Notes under the pieces: generated by a model
Databases searched by the model: none
What the model saw: the letters and a program-made list of their open reading frames with translations, nothing else
Told to the model about the DNA's origin: nothing
Source: Halictus rubicundus
Lineage: Eukaryota > Arthropoda > Insecta > Hymenoptera > Halictidae
Assembly (NCBI RefSeq): GCF_050948215.1
Contig: NC_135152.1
Coordinates: forward strand, 1,212,310 to 1,276,309
DNA length: 64,000 nucleotides
Direction of reading: 5' to 3'
Shown: piece after piece, positions 55,066 to 64,000 of the stretch
How positions within the stretch are numbered: the first letter of the stretch is position 1
Layout: each line of letters begins with the position of its first letter
Program-made: the position numbers and the translations under genes

Positions 55066-56481
55066 TCAGTAATTTTGATCTGGGCCATCCATTGCTTCCG
55101 TCACTGTTGTCGGCACAACTCGATCTTGATTTTGGATTTCCCCAGTAGAAAATAACTTCCGGGGTCTGTCTCTTTTTCCCGTTCTTTCCAGTCTAGGACG
55201 CCCTGGCCCTTTCTTCTGAGTAGTCGCTAGATCCTCTCGCCTGAATTCTTCCCCAGGTTCTTCTCGTTCAGACTCCTCTGCTTCTTGAACGTCATCTCTT
55301 TTCTTTTTCTGTTCTTCTTCTTGTTCGGATATGGGTTCCATAGGACCATCAAATAGGTGCATTTCGTCTTCGCTTGGAGCTTTATTCCAATCTTCTATGA
55401 ATCGTACATCTCGTCTGTTAATTACTCTACGGGTTCCTTTTTCCCATAATCTATACGCTTTGGCCTCATTTGAGTATCCAACAAGGACATACTCCTTTCC
55501 TTTCATTGCAAATTTATTTCTGGTTTTTCCCTTTTCCAGAGCAATAACCCTGCTACCAAATCCCCTCAAGAAACTTATATACGGTCTTCGGCCTGTCCAG
55601 ATTTCATAGGGTGTAGCTCCAAAATTTGCTCTTGTCGGACAACGATTCCTAATAAACGCTGCTGCATTTATGGCCTCTGCCCACAATGACATAGGTGCTC
55701 CGGCCTGTGCTAACATGCACCGGGCCATCTCTACCAAAGTACGATTGGCCCTTTCGGATACTCCATTTTGCTGTGTAGTGTACTCCACAGTTAATTGTCT
55801 TGATATTCCTTCGCGTTTCAAGAATTCTTTGAATTCACGTGACAGATATTCTCCTCCATTATCTGTCCTTAACCTTTTTATTTGCTTACCTGTTAATTTC
55901 TCTACACGTGCCTTGTATTCTTTAAATGCTTCTAAGGCCTCAGATAGCTTCTTCAATGTTTTGATTTGTCTATAACGACTCTTATCATCTATGAACGTCA
56001 TAAAGTATCGTGCTCCCCCTAAAGATTCGACACTAAATGGGCCACAAATATCACTGTGCACTAGTCCTAATGTTTCAGTCCCTCTGTTATTTGTCTTTGT
56101 GTATGGTAACTGGTTTATCTTTGCTTTAATGCATACCTCGCACACCATATTTTCATTTTGTAGTGCATCGTTTAAGCCATCTGCCATATTGCTTCTTTTC
56201 AGTTTATGCACATCACTGAAATTAAGATGCCCTAGTCTAGTGTGCCACTTCATTAGCGGGTTACCTTGGTCTGTTTGGAACACTGCACCATGTTTTGTAC
56301 TTTCTTCCACTACGTACAGCCCATCTCGTTCTTTAGCACTCATTGCAACCCTACCGTCGGGACGTCTCACTTTAGCTCCATCTTTGTAAAATATCACTTT
56401 GTACCCATTCTTAGCCATCTGGGAAACGGACAATAAATTGTTCTTGAAATTTGGCACGAGCACTGCCTCATTTAATTTCAC
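55066..56481 (-). pseudogene. Copia pre-integrase and integrase
   Basis: 471 residues open. Pre-integrase zinc motif: H in MKWHTRLGHLN (two His) with CEVCIKAK. Integrase core: VHSDICGPF (Asp), RTDNGGEYLS (Asp) and QQNGVSERANRTL (Glu). A short segment after DDKSRYRQ appears missing compared with the family (the usual aromatic strand after KSRY). The C-terminus has the acidic and KGPGRPRLERTG region that leads into RT. Confidence 0.88.
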
Positions 56482-56538
56482 TTTGTTCCTATAATCATTT
56501 GGCGTTTTTACCTCAATATTTATTTGTCCTTTTCCTGT

Positions 56539-57075
56539 TCAACCCACTTTTTCATTCGTTCCAGTGTATATCTTTGTTCGATGGTCATTTATACTACTAA
56601 ATTTTTGTTCTTCATTGGTTATGTGTGTAGTCGCACCACTATCCAGGTACCAGATCCTTGAATTTTGCCCGCAGTTGTACAGTGCCTTTGTCAACATCGC
56701 ATCACCTCTTTTATTTGCAACATTGTTCTGTCTAGAATAGCAATCTTTTGCGCGGTGCCCGTATTTATTGCATATATTGCAGTTTCCATTGAACTTTGCT
56801 TGCTTGCGATAATTTTCAAAATTCGTACCTTTAAAACGTGGAGGATATTTCTTTTGCGTCATAAATGCATTATTTTGTGGATCTTCTATATCATTATCAT
56901 GGTTTTCTCTTTTTCTGGCTTCTTCTTCTATGAGTTTTACTTTGAGACTTTCGAATTTGGGAAGTACGTCCCGTGTTTCGATCGCGATCGCAAAATTTTC
57001 GTATTCGGTCGGTAAGGACCCGAGCAACATTATCGACGCCAACTCGTCTGGGATATTTACCCCCGCTTCTTCCAA
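56539..57075 (-). pseudogene. Copia Gag C-terminal part and protease
   Basis: Gag helix region (MLLGSLPTEYENFAIAI), zinc knuckle CNICNKYGHRAKDC and protease active site WYLDSGATTHIT. The frame is interrupted before the integrase frame and separated from the N-terminal Gag by a stop near 57076-57134. Confidence 0.88.
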
Positions 57076-57133
57076 CTGTTCTAGCTTGTTCTGTTTTTTA
57101 TTCTAGTTAGTTCTCGATATAATGCAGCTCTTC

Positions 57134-57424
57134 TTACCGGACCTTTTGATTGATGTACTCGTTCAAATTTTGCCAGGCTTCATTTGATGTTTCTGCCTTG
57201 TTTACATGGTTCAACTGATTTTCTTCCACGCTCAGCAGTATCAAGGCCAACGCCTTTTCATCCTTTTTCGACAAGTCTTGTTCATTTTCCTCAGTTTTTA
57301 CTTCTGTTCCATTCGTGTACTGCCATAATTCATTATACACTAACAGACTTCGTACTTGAATCTTCCAAGATTCGTAATTTTTCTCTCCTAACTTCTGAAT
57401 TTGATTCGGATTCATGACGACCAC
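57134..57424 (-). pseudogene. Copia Gag N-terminus
   Basis: Starts MVVMNPNQIQKLGEKNYESW, the usual NY..W opening of Copia Gag proteins, followed by LLSVEENQLNHVNKAETSNE. Ends in a stop before the next Gag segment. Confidence 0.85.
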
Positions 57425-57520
57425 GTGGCGTCTGTGTTTCTCGCGACACTTATTACGACGTATCCACCTTTTTTTAAATTTTATTTACTTACACTCGCTA
57501 CTGAGTTGCTAGAGCTCTCC

Positions 57521-57533
57521 TGGGCCCATAACC
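57521..57533 (-). promoter_or_regulatory. Primer-binding site, internal initiator-tRNA-Met type
   Basis: GGTTATGGGCCCA on the minus strand is complementary to the anticodon-arm region of initiator tRNA-Met, the half-tRNA priming mode known from Copia. It lies three bases from the proposed LTR end. Confidence 0.75.
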
Positions 57534-57536
57534 GGA

Positions 57537-57845
<309 letters not shown>

Positions 57846-57849
57846 TTTT

Positions 57850-58427
57850 TTACGTGTCTTTCATTTTTTGTAAATATGACATGAACCGAAAAATCGGGAG
57901 AAATTCTCAAATATGAATATCAATAACCGTAATTCGTCAAATTTTTTCATTATTTCTGCGTGCAATTAATTGGGAAAAAATTGACCCAAAATTGAATGAC
58001 GCAACGTTGACGCGTTTGACGTCCATATATGTTGAAGGGCATTTTTACTACCTTGTCCGGCAAAATATTCAGCAAATTGTAATATTCCAATGTTTCAATA
58101 TCATTTAAAATATTTCAAGTACTATTTAAAAATATTAATGAGTTTCAATGACAAACTAGTTTAAATAGAAAATGAAATTTTGACAAAAAGAATAAAATTA
58201 TTCTAAGCTCGCTATTAATGTGCAAAAGTCGGGTCCGGTCAGAGACATTCAGTTTTCACGAAACGCTTTCTGTGATCACCTGTCGAACGGAGAAAAGGAC
58301 AGCGAAGCTCGACTGTCTCGGTCGCCGAAGATTGTAACATAATACATGTCGGGTCGCGTACATCGGTGCGACATCACTACCAAACAAATAACAAAACTTC
58401 TTTATTTTTCATTATATTTTATGGCTT
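57850..58427. other. Non-coding; shared MITE module at the Gypsy breakpoint
   Basis: 57850-58200 is AT-rich with nothing recognised. About 58330-58427 is a diverged copy of the module in the 49698 MITE (ATCGGTG..GA..CACTAC..AACAAAACTTCTTTATTTTTC), and it ends where the Gypsy coding region is cut. Confidence 0.5.
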
Positions 58428-58745
58428 TTTCACAAACAAATGTGTGACATTTTTCTGATGACCAGGTTCTAATGACAAAGGTTTTAAGTGTTTATCATAG
58501 GAAATTTTTACATGTTCCTTTATCTTAATTAGGTTTTCTTCTGCATGTTTCCAAAGTTTATTTAAATGAACTTCTATCGACGTTACTAAATCACAATAAG
58601 TAGTCTCAGGTGTCTCATTATGCTGAAGTTGATCTAGACTGGGTGGCTTTTGTCCATATACTAATTCGTATGGTTTATAATTAATGCTAGTATGTTTCGT
58701 AGTATTATAGGTGAATATTGCGGCTTGTAAATAATATCGTCCCAA
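58419..58745 (-). pseudogene. Gypsy integrase C-terminal part, out of frame
   Basis: Continues the integrase after a frameshift at about 58725-58745: YYLQAAIFTYNTTKHTSINY and YELVYGQKPPSL (GPY/F-like region), then a stop just after the break with foreign sequence. No chromodomain is visible. Confidence 0.8.
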
Positions 58746-61700
58746 GTTTCACAAGTTTCATCTAATAAAACATAGGTTTTTAAAAAGTCTTTAATTACGG
58801 CATGCGCTCTTTCTAAGGATCCATTTGATTCCGGTCTGAATGCAGTGGTATGTACTAAATCTATTTTGAAAAGTTTAGTTAATTCTTGTAATATTCTACT
58901 GGTAAAGTTAGCTCCTCTATCGGTTAAAATTGTTTTTGGAAAACCGTATCTTAACAACCAAGTATTAGTAAGTACTGTTGCGATTGTTTCTGCCCTTTGG
59001 TCGACCAATGGTATTGCTTCCATGTATTTACTCAGTTGGTCTTGAATTGTTAAAATATATTTGTTACCTCTTAGACTTTCAGCTAGTGGACCTACTATGT
59101 CTAAAGCTATCTTATCATTAAACCGTTTATGAGTGTCTGTTATGGTTAATGGCATTCGTGTAGGATGTCGAACTATTTTTGCTCTTTGACAATTCTCGCA
59201 AGAATTAATGAAGTTAGTTACATCTAAATATATACCTTTCCATACATAATTCTCTAATATCTTGTCTACTGTGGCTTTTATACCAATGTGACCCGATGAT
59301 AATGAACCGTGAGAATTAGACATTATTTGTCGTTTTTCACTTTCAGTCGCTGGTGTTTTTAATGGCTTAGATATTAAAATAATAGTTTGATCTGCCCCTC
59401 TAAAAGTGTTTATTAACAATGATTTTAATTCTTTTTGTGATAAGCTAGATATACTTATTAAATTATCGAAGTCAAATGAAAAGTTATCCTGTATATTTTC
59501 TGCGATCATGTAGTCACAAAGTCGTTCGAAATGTTTAGTTAGTTCTAAATTAGTAAAGGCTGCATCTTGTATTTCTATGATTTTGTTTTCTAACATAAAT
59601 TTGACTTCTTCCTGATTTCCTACACTGAAATCTACATAAATACTTCCTTCCGGCTTATGATCCATAAAAACTATGTTTCTTAACCATGGATTTCTATTAA
59701 CTGTGGTCAATAAAACAGGATTTCTACTTAATGCATCTGCATTGGAATTTAAACAACCTTTCTTATACTGTATCTCATACTCATATTCTTCTAGTATTAC
59801 GCGCCACCTAGCTTGCATCGATGTTGGCTTCTTCAAATTTGATAACCATTTCAAAGGCTGATGGTCTGTAATTATTGTGAATTTCCTCCCATACAGGTAT
59901 GGTCGAAAATGTTTGACGCTCCAGACTATTGCGAGCATTTCTCGATCGGTAGTAGAATAATTTTGTTCAGCAGCATTCAGGGTCCTGCTTGCAAAGCTAA
60001 CTGGTCTCTCTTTTCCATTTTTGTCTCTTTGAGCTAATATTGCTCCCAATGCTTCTCCTGAAGCATCCGTTGCCAAGATGAACTCTTTAGTAAAATCTGG
60101 ATAGGCGAGAACTCGTTCTCCGCATAGTTCCGTTTTTAATTGCTGAAATGCCTTCTCTTGTTGGTCTTTCCATTCGAATTTCATATCCTTCTTCAATAAA
60201 GAGTTCAGTGGTTTGACAATCCTTGAAAACTCCGGAATAAATCTGCGGTAATACCCCGCCAGTCCTAAAAATTGCTTTACATTTTTTTTCTCTTTAGGTC
60301 GTGGAAATTCTTTTACTGCTTTTATTTTATCCGGATTTGGTTTTACTCCTTCGGCTGTAATCAAATGTCCCAAATATTGCAGTTCTGGCTTCAAATATTC
60401 GCACTTGTCGGGCTGTAATTTTAATCCCGCATCCCGAAACCTTTGAAACAAAATCCTCAGACGTTGCTCTAATTCTTCTAAACTTTCGGCGAAAACTATG
60501 ACGTCGTCCAGATAAATAAAACATATTTTGCCAATCAATCCCTTGAATCCTTGATCCATCATCCGTTGGAACGTGGCTGGTGCATTTTTCAAACCGAAAG
60601 GCATCCTGTTAAATTCAAAATGCCCTGCCGATGTTGAAAATGCAGTCTTGGGTTTGTCCTTCTCTTTCATTCCTATCTGGTGAAAGCCGCTTGCCAAATC
60701 AAATGCGCAGAACCACCGGGCTCGCCCTAATTGGTCTAATATTTCCTCAATATTGGGTAACGGGTATGCATCGTGTAAAGTTTTCTCGTTCAAACCTCTA
60801 AAATCGACGACTACCCTCCATTTCCTCTTCCCGCTTGCATCTTGTTTCTTCGGGACAACCCACAACGGTGAATTGTATGGTGACGTTGAGTCACGAATGA
60901 TTCCCTTTTCCTTCATTTCTGTGATTTGTTCTGTGATCACGTCTAGATGTCCCGGCGGATATCTGAACTGCTTAACATATACAGGGGCTTCATCTGTGAC
61001 AGGTATGCTATGCTCGGTCAGTTTTGTCATAGGCAGTGCGTCGCCTGGCAAAGCAAAGATGTCCTCAAACTCTCGCGATACCTTCCTGACTAATTCAATA
61101 GCTTTCGGATCTGTCAAATGGGCTACCCGTGTATTTTCGTCTAATAATTTTAAACGTTTTTCTCGACCCTCAATCGAGTCCTTACTAAAGTGTAGGATCC
61201 TATGCAAAGTACCTGTTAGTTCTATCGTCCTATGCTTAGTATCTATCTTGGCTTCCTCCCCCTCAAGGAACGGCATGCCGAGTAACCCGTCTTCTTCTAT
61301 AGGAAAACTATCTGGTACTATTGCTAATACATGTGTTCTGTCTCCCATTATTAACTTGGCTTCTCTTTCAGTACGTATTTCTTCGTCGTTTATTCCGTAG
61401 AATACGTTGACCTTAGCTCGTGTCGGTAAAACTACAGATGCTGATTGTTTTATTACATTAAGTCCGGCTCCCGTGTCGAGTAAGAATATTCTGCTTGAAG
61501 AGCTGTTTCCCATTCTGATACTAATTGCAAGTTTTCCTTTATTTCTAACTCCTTGCCGAAAGTCGCTATTTCCGTTTGCTGATCGTTCTCCTGAATTACC
61601 GATTCCGTTGAGACTAAAAATTTGACGTCTGGGGGTTTCGAGATTGGTGGTCTCAGCTGAAAATTTTCGCGTACAATCTCTGGATATATGTCCCGGTTTG

Positions 61701-62653
61701 TTACATTTAAAACACGTAGGGATTCCCATTTCTGAATTGTCTAAACGTTTCGCTGAAAATGGTTGACGACTACGAGTTTCAGATTCTGTGTAATCTAGAC
61801 CTCTTTTTCCTGACGTAGCGGGTTGACGCGCAAAATTTAGATTACAGCGACATGAACTATCGGTAACTGTTTGTCTTTGTGATATATTTCTTAATTCGTT
61901 ACGGCGTTGTTGTTCATATGCTATCTGTTGGGCTTCGCGTAGCGAATTTGGTTTCATGTACTGGACGTCTTTAGTAAGCGTATCATTAAGATTTTGTATA
62001 TATGCGTCTAAAGCAGTAATTTCTTCTACACGTAATGCAGCACGTTTTTCAGAAGTAGAAAGATTTGGTAGTTGATCAATAGATCTTTTTATATCCCTTT
62101 GCAACAGGTTAAATCGTCTAGTGTATTCTCTGACATCTGTTTTTCCTTGTTTAAGCTGAGTTCGTTCTTGTACCAGTAAATGAAAACTTTTAGTCAAGCT
62201 ATATTCTATTGTCAAGATATCGTAAAGGTCCTCCAAATCGAATAAATCGTGTTGGTCTAATAGCTTCCTCGCATCTCCTTTTATTTTCTGGCATTTAAGC
62301 ATATTAAAATATATTCTTTCATCCTGCACGAGTTGACTCATTTCGCGTATTTCTTTTATAAATTTTTCTACGGGCCTGTTAAAACCATCGAATTCTCCTA
62401 TCATTTCAAGTGCGTGCTTTGTTTCTTTCGTATTTCTAACCAACTCTCTCCTAGCTTCGTCGGTGACGCGTGATAAGTCATCCGATTCATCTTCCGTGAT
62501 GTGAGATCTTCGAAGTCTATCGGTTTCTGAGCGTTGCTCTTCAATAATTCGCAATAATTTAACATGATCTTCTTGAAGTTTTTCCAATTTCTGTTCTATC
62601 GATAAGCCACTGTTAGCTCCGGTTTGATTTGTGTTTTTACCGTTTAGCGACAT
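58661..62653 (-). CDS. Gypsy Gag-Pol polyprotein
   Basis: 1330 residues in a single frame from MSLNGKNTNQTG. Coiled-coil-like N-terminus; Gag to about 300; zinc knuckle CFKCNKPGHISRDC near 313; protease LLDTGAGLNV near 389. Reverse transcriptase follows, with KWRVVVDFRGLNEKT, AFDLASGFHQIGM and catalytic IYLDDVIVF near 712. RNase H is near 857 (LATDASGEALG), then the integrase zinc finger GHIGIKATVDK...CENCQRAK near 1115-1152. The integrase core has Asp near 1183 (LDIVGPL), Asp near 1242 (LTDRGANFTS) and Glu near 1279 (NGSLERAH). The last ~25 residues are out of frame. Gag and Pol in one frame is a recognised arrangement in some Gypsy lineages. No env is present. Confidence 0.93.
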   Translation of the reverse strand: MSLNGKNTNQTGANSGLSIEQKLEKLQEDHVKLLRIIEEQRSETDRLRRSHITEDESDDLSRVTDEARRELVRNTKETKHALEMIGEFDGFNRPVEKFIKEIREMSQLVQDERIYFNMLKCQKIKGDARKLLDQHDLFDLEDLYDILTIEYSLTKSFHLLVQERTQLKQGKTDVREYTRRFNLLQRDIKRSIDQLPNLSTSEKRAALRVEEITALDAYIQNLNDTLTKDVQYMKPNSLREAQQIAYEQQRRNELRNISQRQTVTDSSCRCNLNFARQPATSGKRGLDYTESETRSRQPFSAKRLDNSEMGIPTCFKCNKPGHISRDCTRKFSAETTNLETPRRQIFSLNGIGNSGERSANGNSDFRQGVRNKGKLAISIRMGNSSSSRIFLLDTGAGLNVIKQSASVVLPTRAKVNVFYGINDEEIRTEREAKLIMGDRTHVLAIVPDSFPIEEDGLLGMPFLEGEEAKIDTKHRTIELTGTLHRILHFSKDSIEGREKRLKLLDENTRVAHLTDPKAIELVRKVSREFEDIFALPGDALPMTKLTEHSIPVTDEAPVYVKQFRYPPGHLDVITEQITEMKEKGIIRDSTSPYNSPLWVVPKKQDASGKRKWRVVVDFRGLNEKTLHDAYPLPNIEEILDQLGRARWFCAFDLASGFHQIGMKEKDKPKTAFSTSAGHFEFNRMPFGLKNAPATFQRMMDQGFKGLIGKICFIYLDDVIVFAESLEELEQRLRILFQRFRDAGLKLQPDKCEYLKPELQYLGHLITAEGVKPNPDKIKAVKEFPRPKEKKNVKQFLGLAGYYRRFIPEFSRIVKPLNSLLKKDMKFEWKDQQEKAFQQLKTELCGERVLAYPDFTKEFILATDASGEALGAILAQRDKNGKERPVSFASRTLNAAEQNYSTTDREMLAIVWSVKHFRPYLYGRKFTIITDHQPLKWLSNLKKPTSMQARWRVILEEYEYEIQYKKGCLNSNADALSRNPVLLTTVNRNPWLRNIVFMDHKPEGSIYVDFSVGNQEEVKFMLENKIIEIQDAAFTNLELTKHFERLCDYMIAENIQDNFSFDFDNLISISSLSQKELKSLLINTFRGADQTIILISKPLKTPATESEKRQIMSNSHGSLSSGHIGIKATVDKILENYVWKGIYLDVTNFINSCENCQRAKIVRHPTRMPLTITDTHKRFNDKIALDIVGPLAESLRGNKYILTIQDQLSKYMEAIPLVDQRAETIATVLTNTWLLRYGFPKTILTDRGANFTSRILQELTKLFKIDLVHTTAFRPESNGSLERAHAVIKDFLKTYVLLDETCETWDDIIYKPQYSPIILRNILALIINHTN

Positions 62654-62841
62654 TCTAATTCAGCTTTATCTCTTATTTATCTCAATAAATAAGCTTTAGT
62701 CTTTGATTCAGTCTCAATTACAGGCTTCGAATTGCGGTAAGTATCAAATGTCATATGACTTACCGAGCCAAATCTTCATATTTCTACTTCCAGGCGAAAT
62801 TCCTTGTTGACCTCAGTCCCTCTGTTGAGTTTGGTAGACCT

Positions 62842-62859
62842 ATCCCACCGCTGCCACCA
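62842..62859 (-). promoter_or_regulatory. Primer-binding site, tRNA-Leu type
   Basis: TGGTGGCAGCGGTGGGAT (minus) is exactly complementary over 18 nt to the 3' end, with CCA, of the common eukaryotic tRNA-Leu(AAG) sequence as I know it. Confidence 0.8.
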
Positions 62860-62872
62860 AAAAGTTTGCTTC

Positions 62873-63292
62873 TGTTATGCCGTGAAGAAAGAAGGATGGG
62901 ATTCTCTCGAGAAATAGTCCTTGTCTTCTTGATAACCTGAAGTTTTTATTGAGTAGGCCACACACACGCCAACAGATTGCTTACAAGAAACTCGCGCTTA
63001 CAGAAATTATGCGTCCGTGCAATAGAAGTGTTAACTCGGAAGTGATCGTCCTTTGATGAGAAGGCTCCTTATATGGCCCTTTTTCAAAGACCTTTGGAAT
63101 CCTAGTATGTGTCACTGGACACGTAACTCCGCCGTTCCTAGTCCAGTCAAATAGGTGACTCAACCGGGCAGAAAGGGCGAAGATAAGGTTAGAGGATGAT
63201 GCGGCATGACAGCACAGTGCGGACAAATAGCCGAATTTCGAGCAAAAGTCTAGATGTGGTTACTAATGTATATGTATTCACAATTACTAACA
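62873..63292 (-). mobile_element. Putative Gypsy 5' LTR
   Basis: Minus strand from TGTTAGTAATTGTG to GGCATAACA (inverted TGTTA..TAACA), 420 bp. It has a TATA-like TATAAGGAG near 63070 and AATAAA near 62947 in the expected order. The 13-nt spacer to the primer site is longer than usual. Edges are inferred from one copy. Confidence 0.5.
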
Positions 63293-63421
63293 GAAAACGA
63301 AATTTAACAATAGAATTAATAAATATGATTATATATAAAGTTTATTGCGTATAAAATATAATGATACAATATTATAAGATATAAAAATTAGCAAACAGTA
63401 CAATTATTAACTTAAAATGAC

Positions 63422-63751
63422 TTATCTAATATCGGGGTGGATAATAATAAGTGGTGCAAGTGGGGGGAGGATACACGGTGGGATATACAGGAGGGGAAGG
63501 GTATGCCGGGTTAGGGTATGTAGGGGGAGAATATGTAGGAGGATGGTATACAGGAGGTGGTTACGCGGGAGGGACATTCACAGAGAGAGAATAGGCTGGG
63601 ACTGGTTGTGGGGGGAGGCTATATATTGCGCTACAATAGCGGCGCCTACGCATTGCCTCCTGCCGTTTCTTCTTCTTTAATTCTTTTGTCACCGCCCTCC
63701 TCGCCGCTTCATTTATCTTCTGAAATTCATAAAAAATTACATTATTAATAT
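63422..63751 (-). pseudogene. Basic plus Pro/Tyr-rich terminal exon
   Basis: Acceptor TGAATTTCAG is followed by KINEAARRAVTKELKKKKRQ, RRRRYCSAIYSLPPQPVPAY and a stop near 63562. The same frame then runs on through PPVYHPPTYSPPTYPNPAY-type repeats to a stop near 63418. AATAAA follows at about 63342. The layout (basic helix then low-complexity tail, polyA signal) parallels the RGG tail exons, with Pro/Tyr instead of Gly/Arg. The single stop suggests decay or an error. Confidence 0.35.
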
Positions 63752-63914
63752 AATACATATACATTGTTCGGTTTCAAGCAGGCCGAACGTGAGATGTAAA
63801 CACGGTCGACTGCAATAGCTCGAAACACTCGACTCGTGAGTGAGCCCATTCACACTTAGTTCTCCATATCGTTTTTCCATGTCTTTAGTACCCAATTCAT
63901 CTTATAGCCTAAAC

Positions 63915-64000
63915 CAGAGTTGGGCATTATTTAGATAAAAAATTATTTAAATAACGATTCGAATACAAGATACTTTATCTTTATTCATTATTCGAAGGTT
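63915..64000. mobile_element. hAT-type MITE, left end, cut by window edge
   Basis: CAGAGTTGGGCATTATTTAG followed by the standard TTCGAATA-rich arm, running off the window. Confidence 0.85.

Larger units (their letters stand above)
58428..63292 (-). mobile_element. Gypsy-type LTR retrotransposon, 3'-truncated
   Basis: Order on the minus strand: 5' LTR (63292-62873, inferred), tRNA-Leu primer site, gag-pol. The order protease, RT, RNase H, integrase identifies Gypsy. It is broken at about 58428 after the integrase by MITE-like sequence, with no 3' LTR. The gag-pol frame is otherwise open for 1330 codons, so the copy is young. Confidence 0.92.

Noticed and set aside
60753..61400. 215-codon plus-strand ORF
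   Set aside because: Antisense shadow of the Gypsy polyprotein.

Overview
The window looks like eukaryotic, intron-bearing, AT-rich nuclear DNA from an insect. I lean towards a hymenopteran such as an ant, but only because the transposon families and the SWIM-type and TE-protein modules are of kinds common there. Nothing bacterial or viral-genomic is visible, and no conserved housekeeping gene is recognisable. Nearly everything that can be identified is mobile or repetitive DNA, much of it nested. All gene calls outside the retrotransposons are therefore tentative.

Layout. 0-6 kb: hAT-type miniature elements (terminus CAGAGTTGGGCA) with one nested in a 3.5-kb inverted-repeat element flanked by TATAA, and a proline-rich multi-exon fragment on the minus strand. 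6.3-8.0 kb: a mosaic of a TE-protein N-terminus, a TACAGGGTG repeat and a piggyBac transposase with all four catalytic aspartates. 8.26-25.01 kb: two collinear arms of at least 1 kb, in opposite orientation, both flush with TTAA; this may be one 16.75-kb element. Inside it are two Transib-like MITEs with CACAGTG ends and 5-bp GC-rich duplications, an 8.3-kb long-inverted-repeat element with a decayed SWIM-finger protein, an intact Jockey-type LINE (13381-18908, 16-bp target duplication), and a 2.1-kb foldback.

25-31 kb: a Mutator-like transposase/YqaJ nuclease gene in two frames joined at an A7 run, flanked by about 490-bp direct repeats. 31-35 kb: a hAT MITE with a perfect 8-bp duplication and a small spliced gene with a Gly/Arg-rich tail. 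35.1-43.2 kb: 37 copies of a 218-bp satellite directly after a 100-N assembly gap. About three quarters of the monomer recurs inverted beside a TTAA-type transposon end at 43.7 kb, suggesting that the satellite grew out of transposon terminal sequence.

43.7-48.2 kb: no recognisable gene. 48.2-50.9 kb: a dead Tc1-like element hit by two further insertions. 51-52.7 kb: a TTAA MITE, a tRNA-like sequence and two more Gly/Arg-rich tail exons. 52.84-54.06 kb: a solo LTR (TGTTACG...CGTAACA, GGAC duplication). 54.5-57.85 kb: a 3'-truncated Copia element with an initiator-tRNA-Met internal primer site. 58.4-63.3 kb: a Gypsy element with a nearly intact gag-pol, a tRNA-Leu primer site and a 3' truncation. 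63.4-64.0 kb: a Pro/Tyr-rich terminal exon and another hAT MITE cut by the window edge.

The main leads are the TTAA-bounded giant inverted-repeat structure, the satellite derived from a transposon end, the V(D)J-signal-like Transib ends, and a recurring class of small multi-exon ORFs ending in RGG/Gly-rich or Pro-rich tail exons beside transposon ends.
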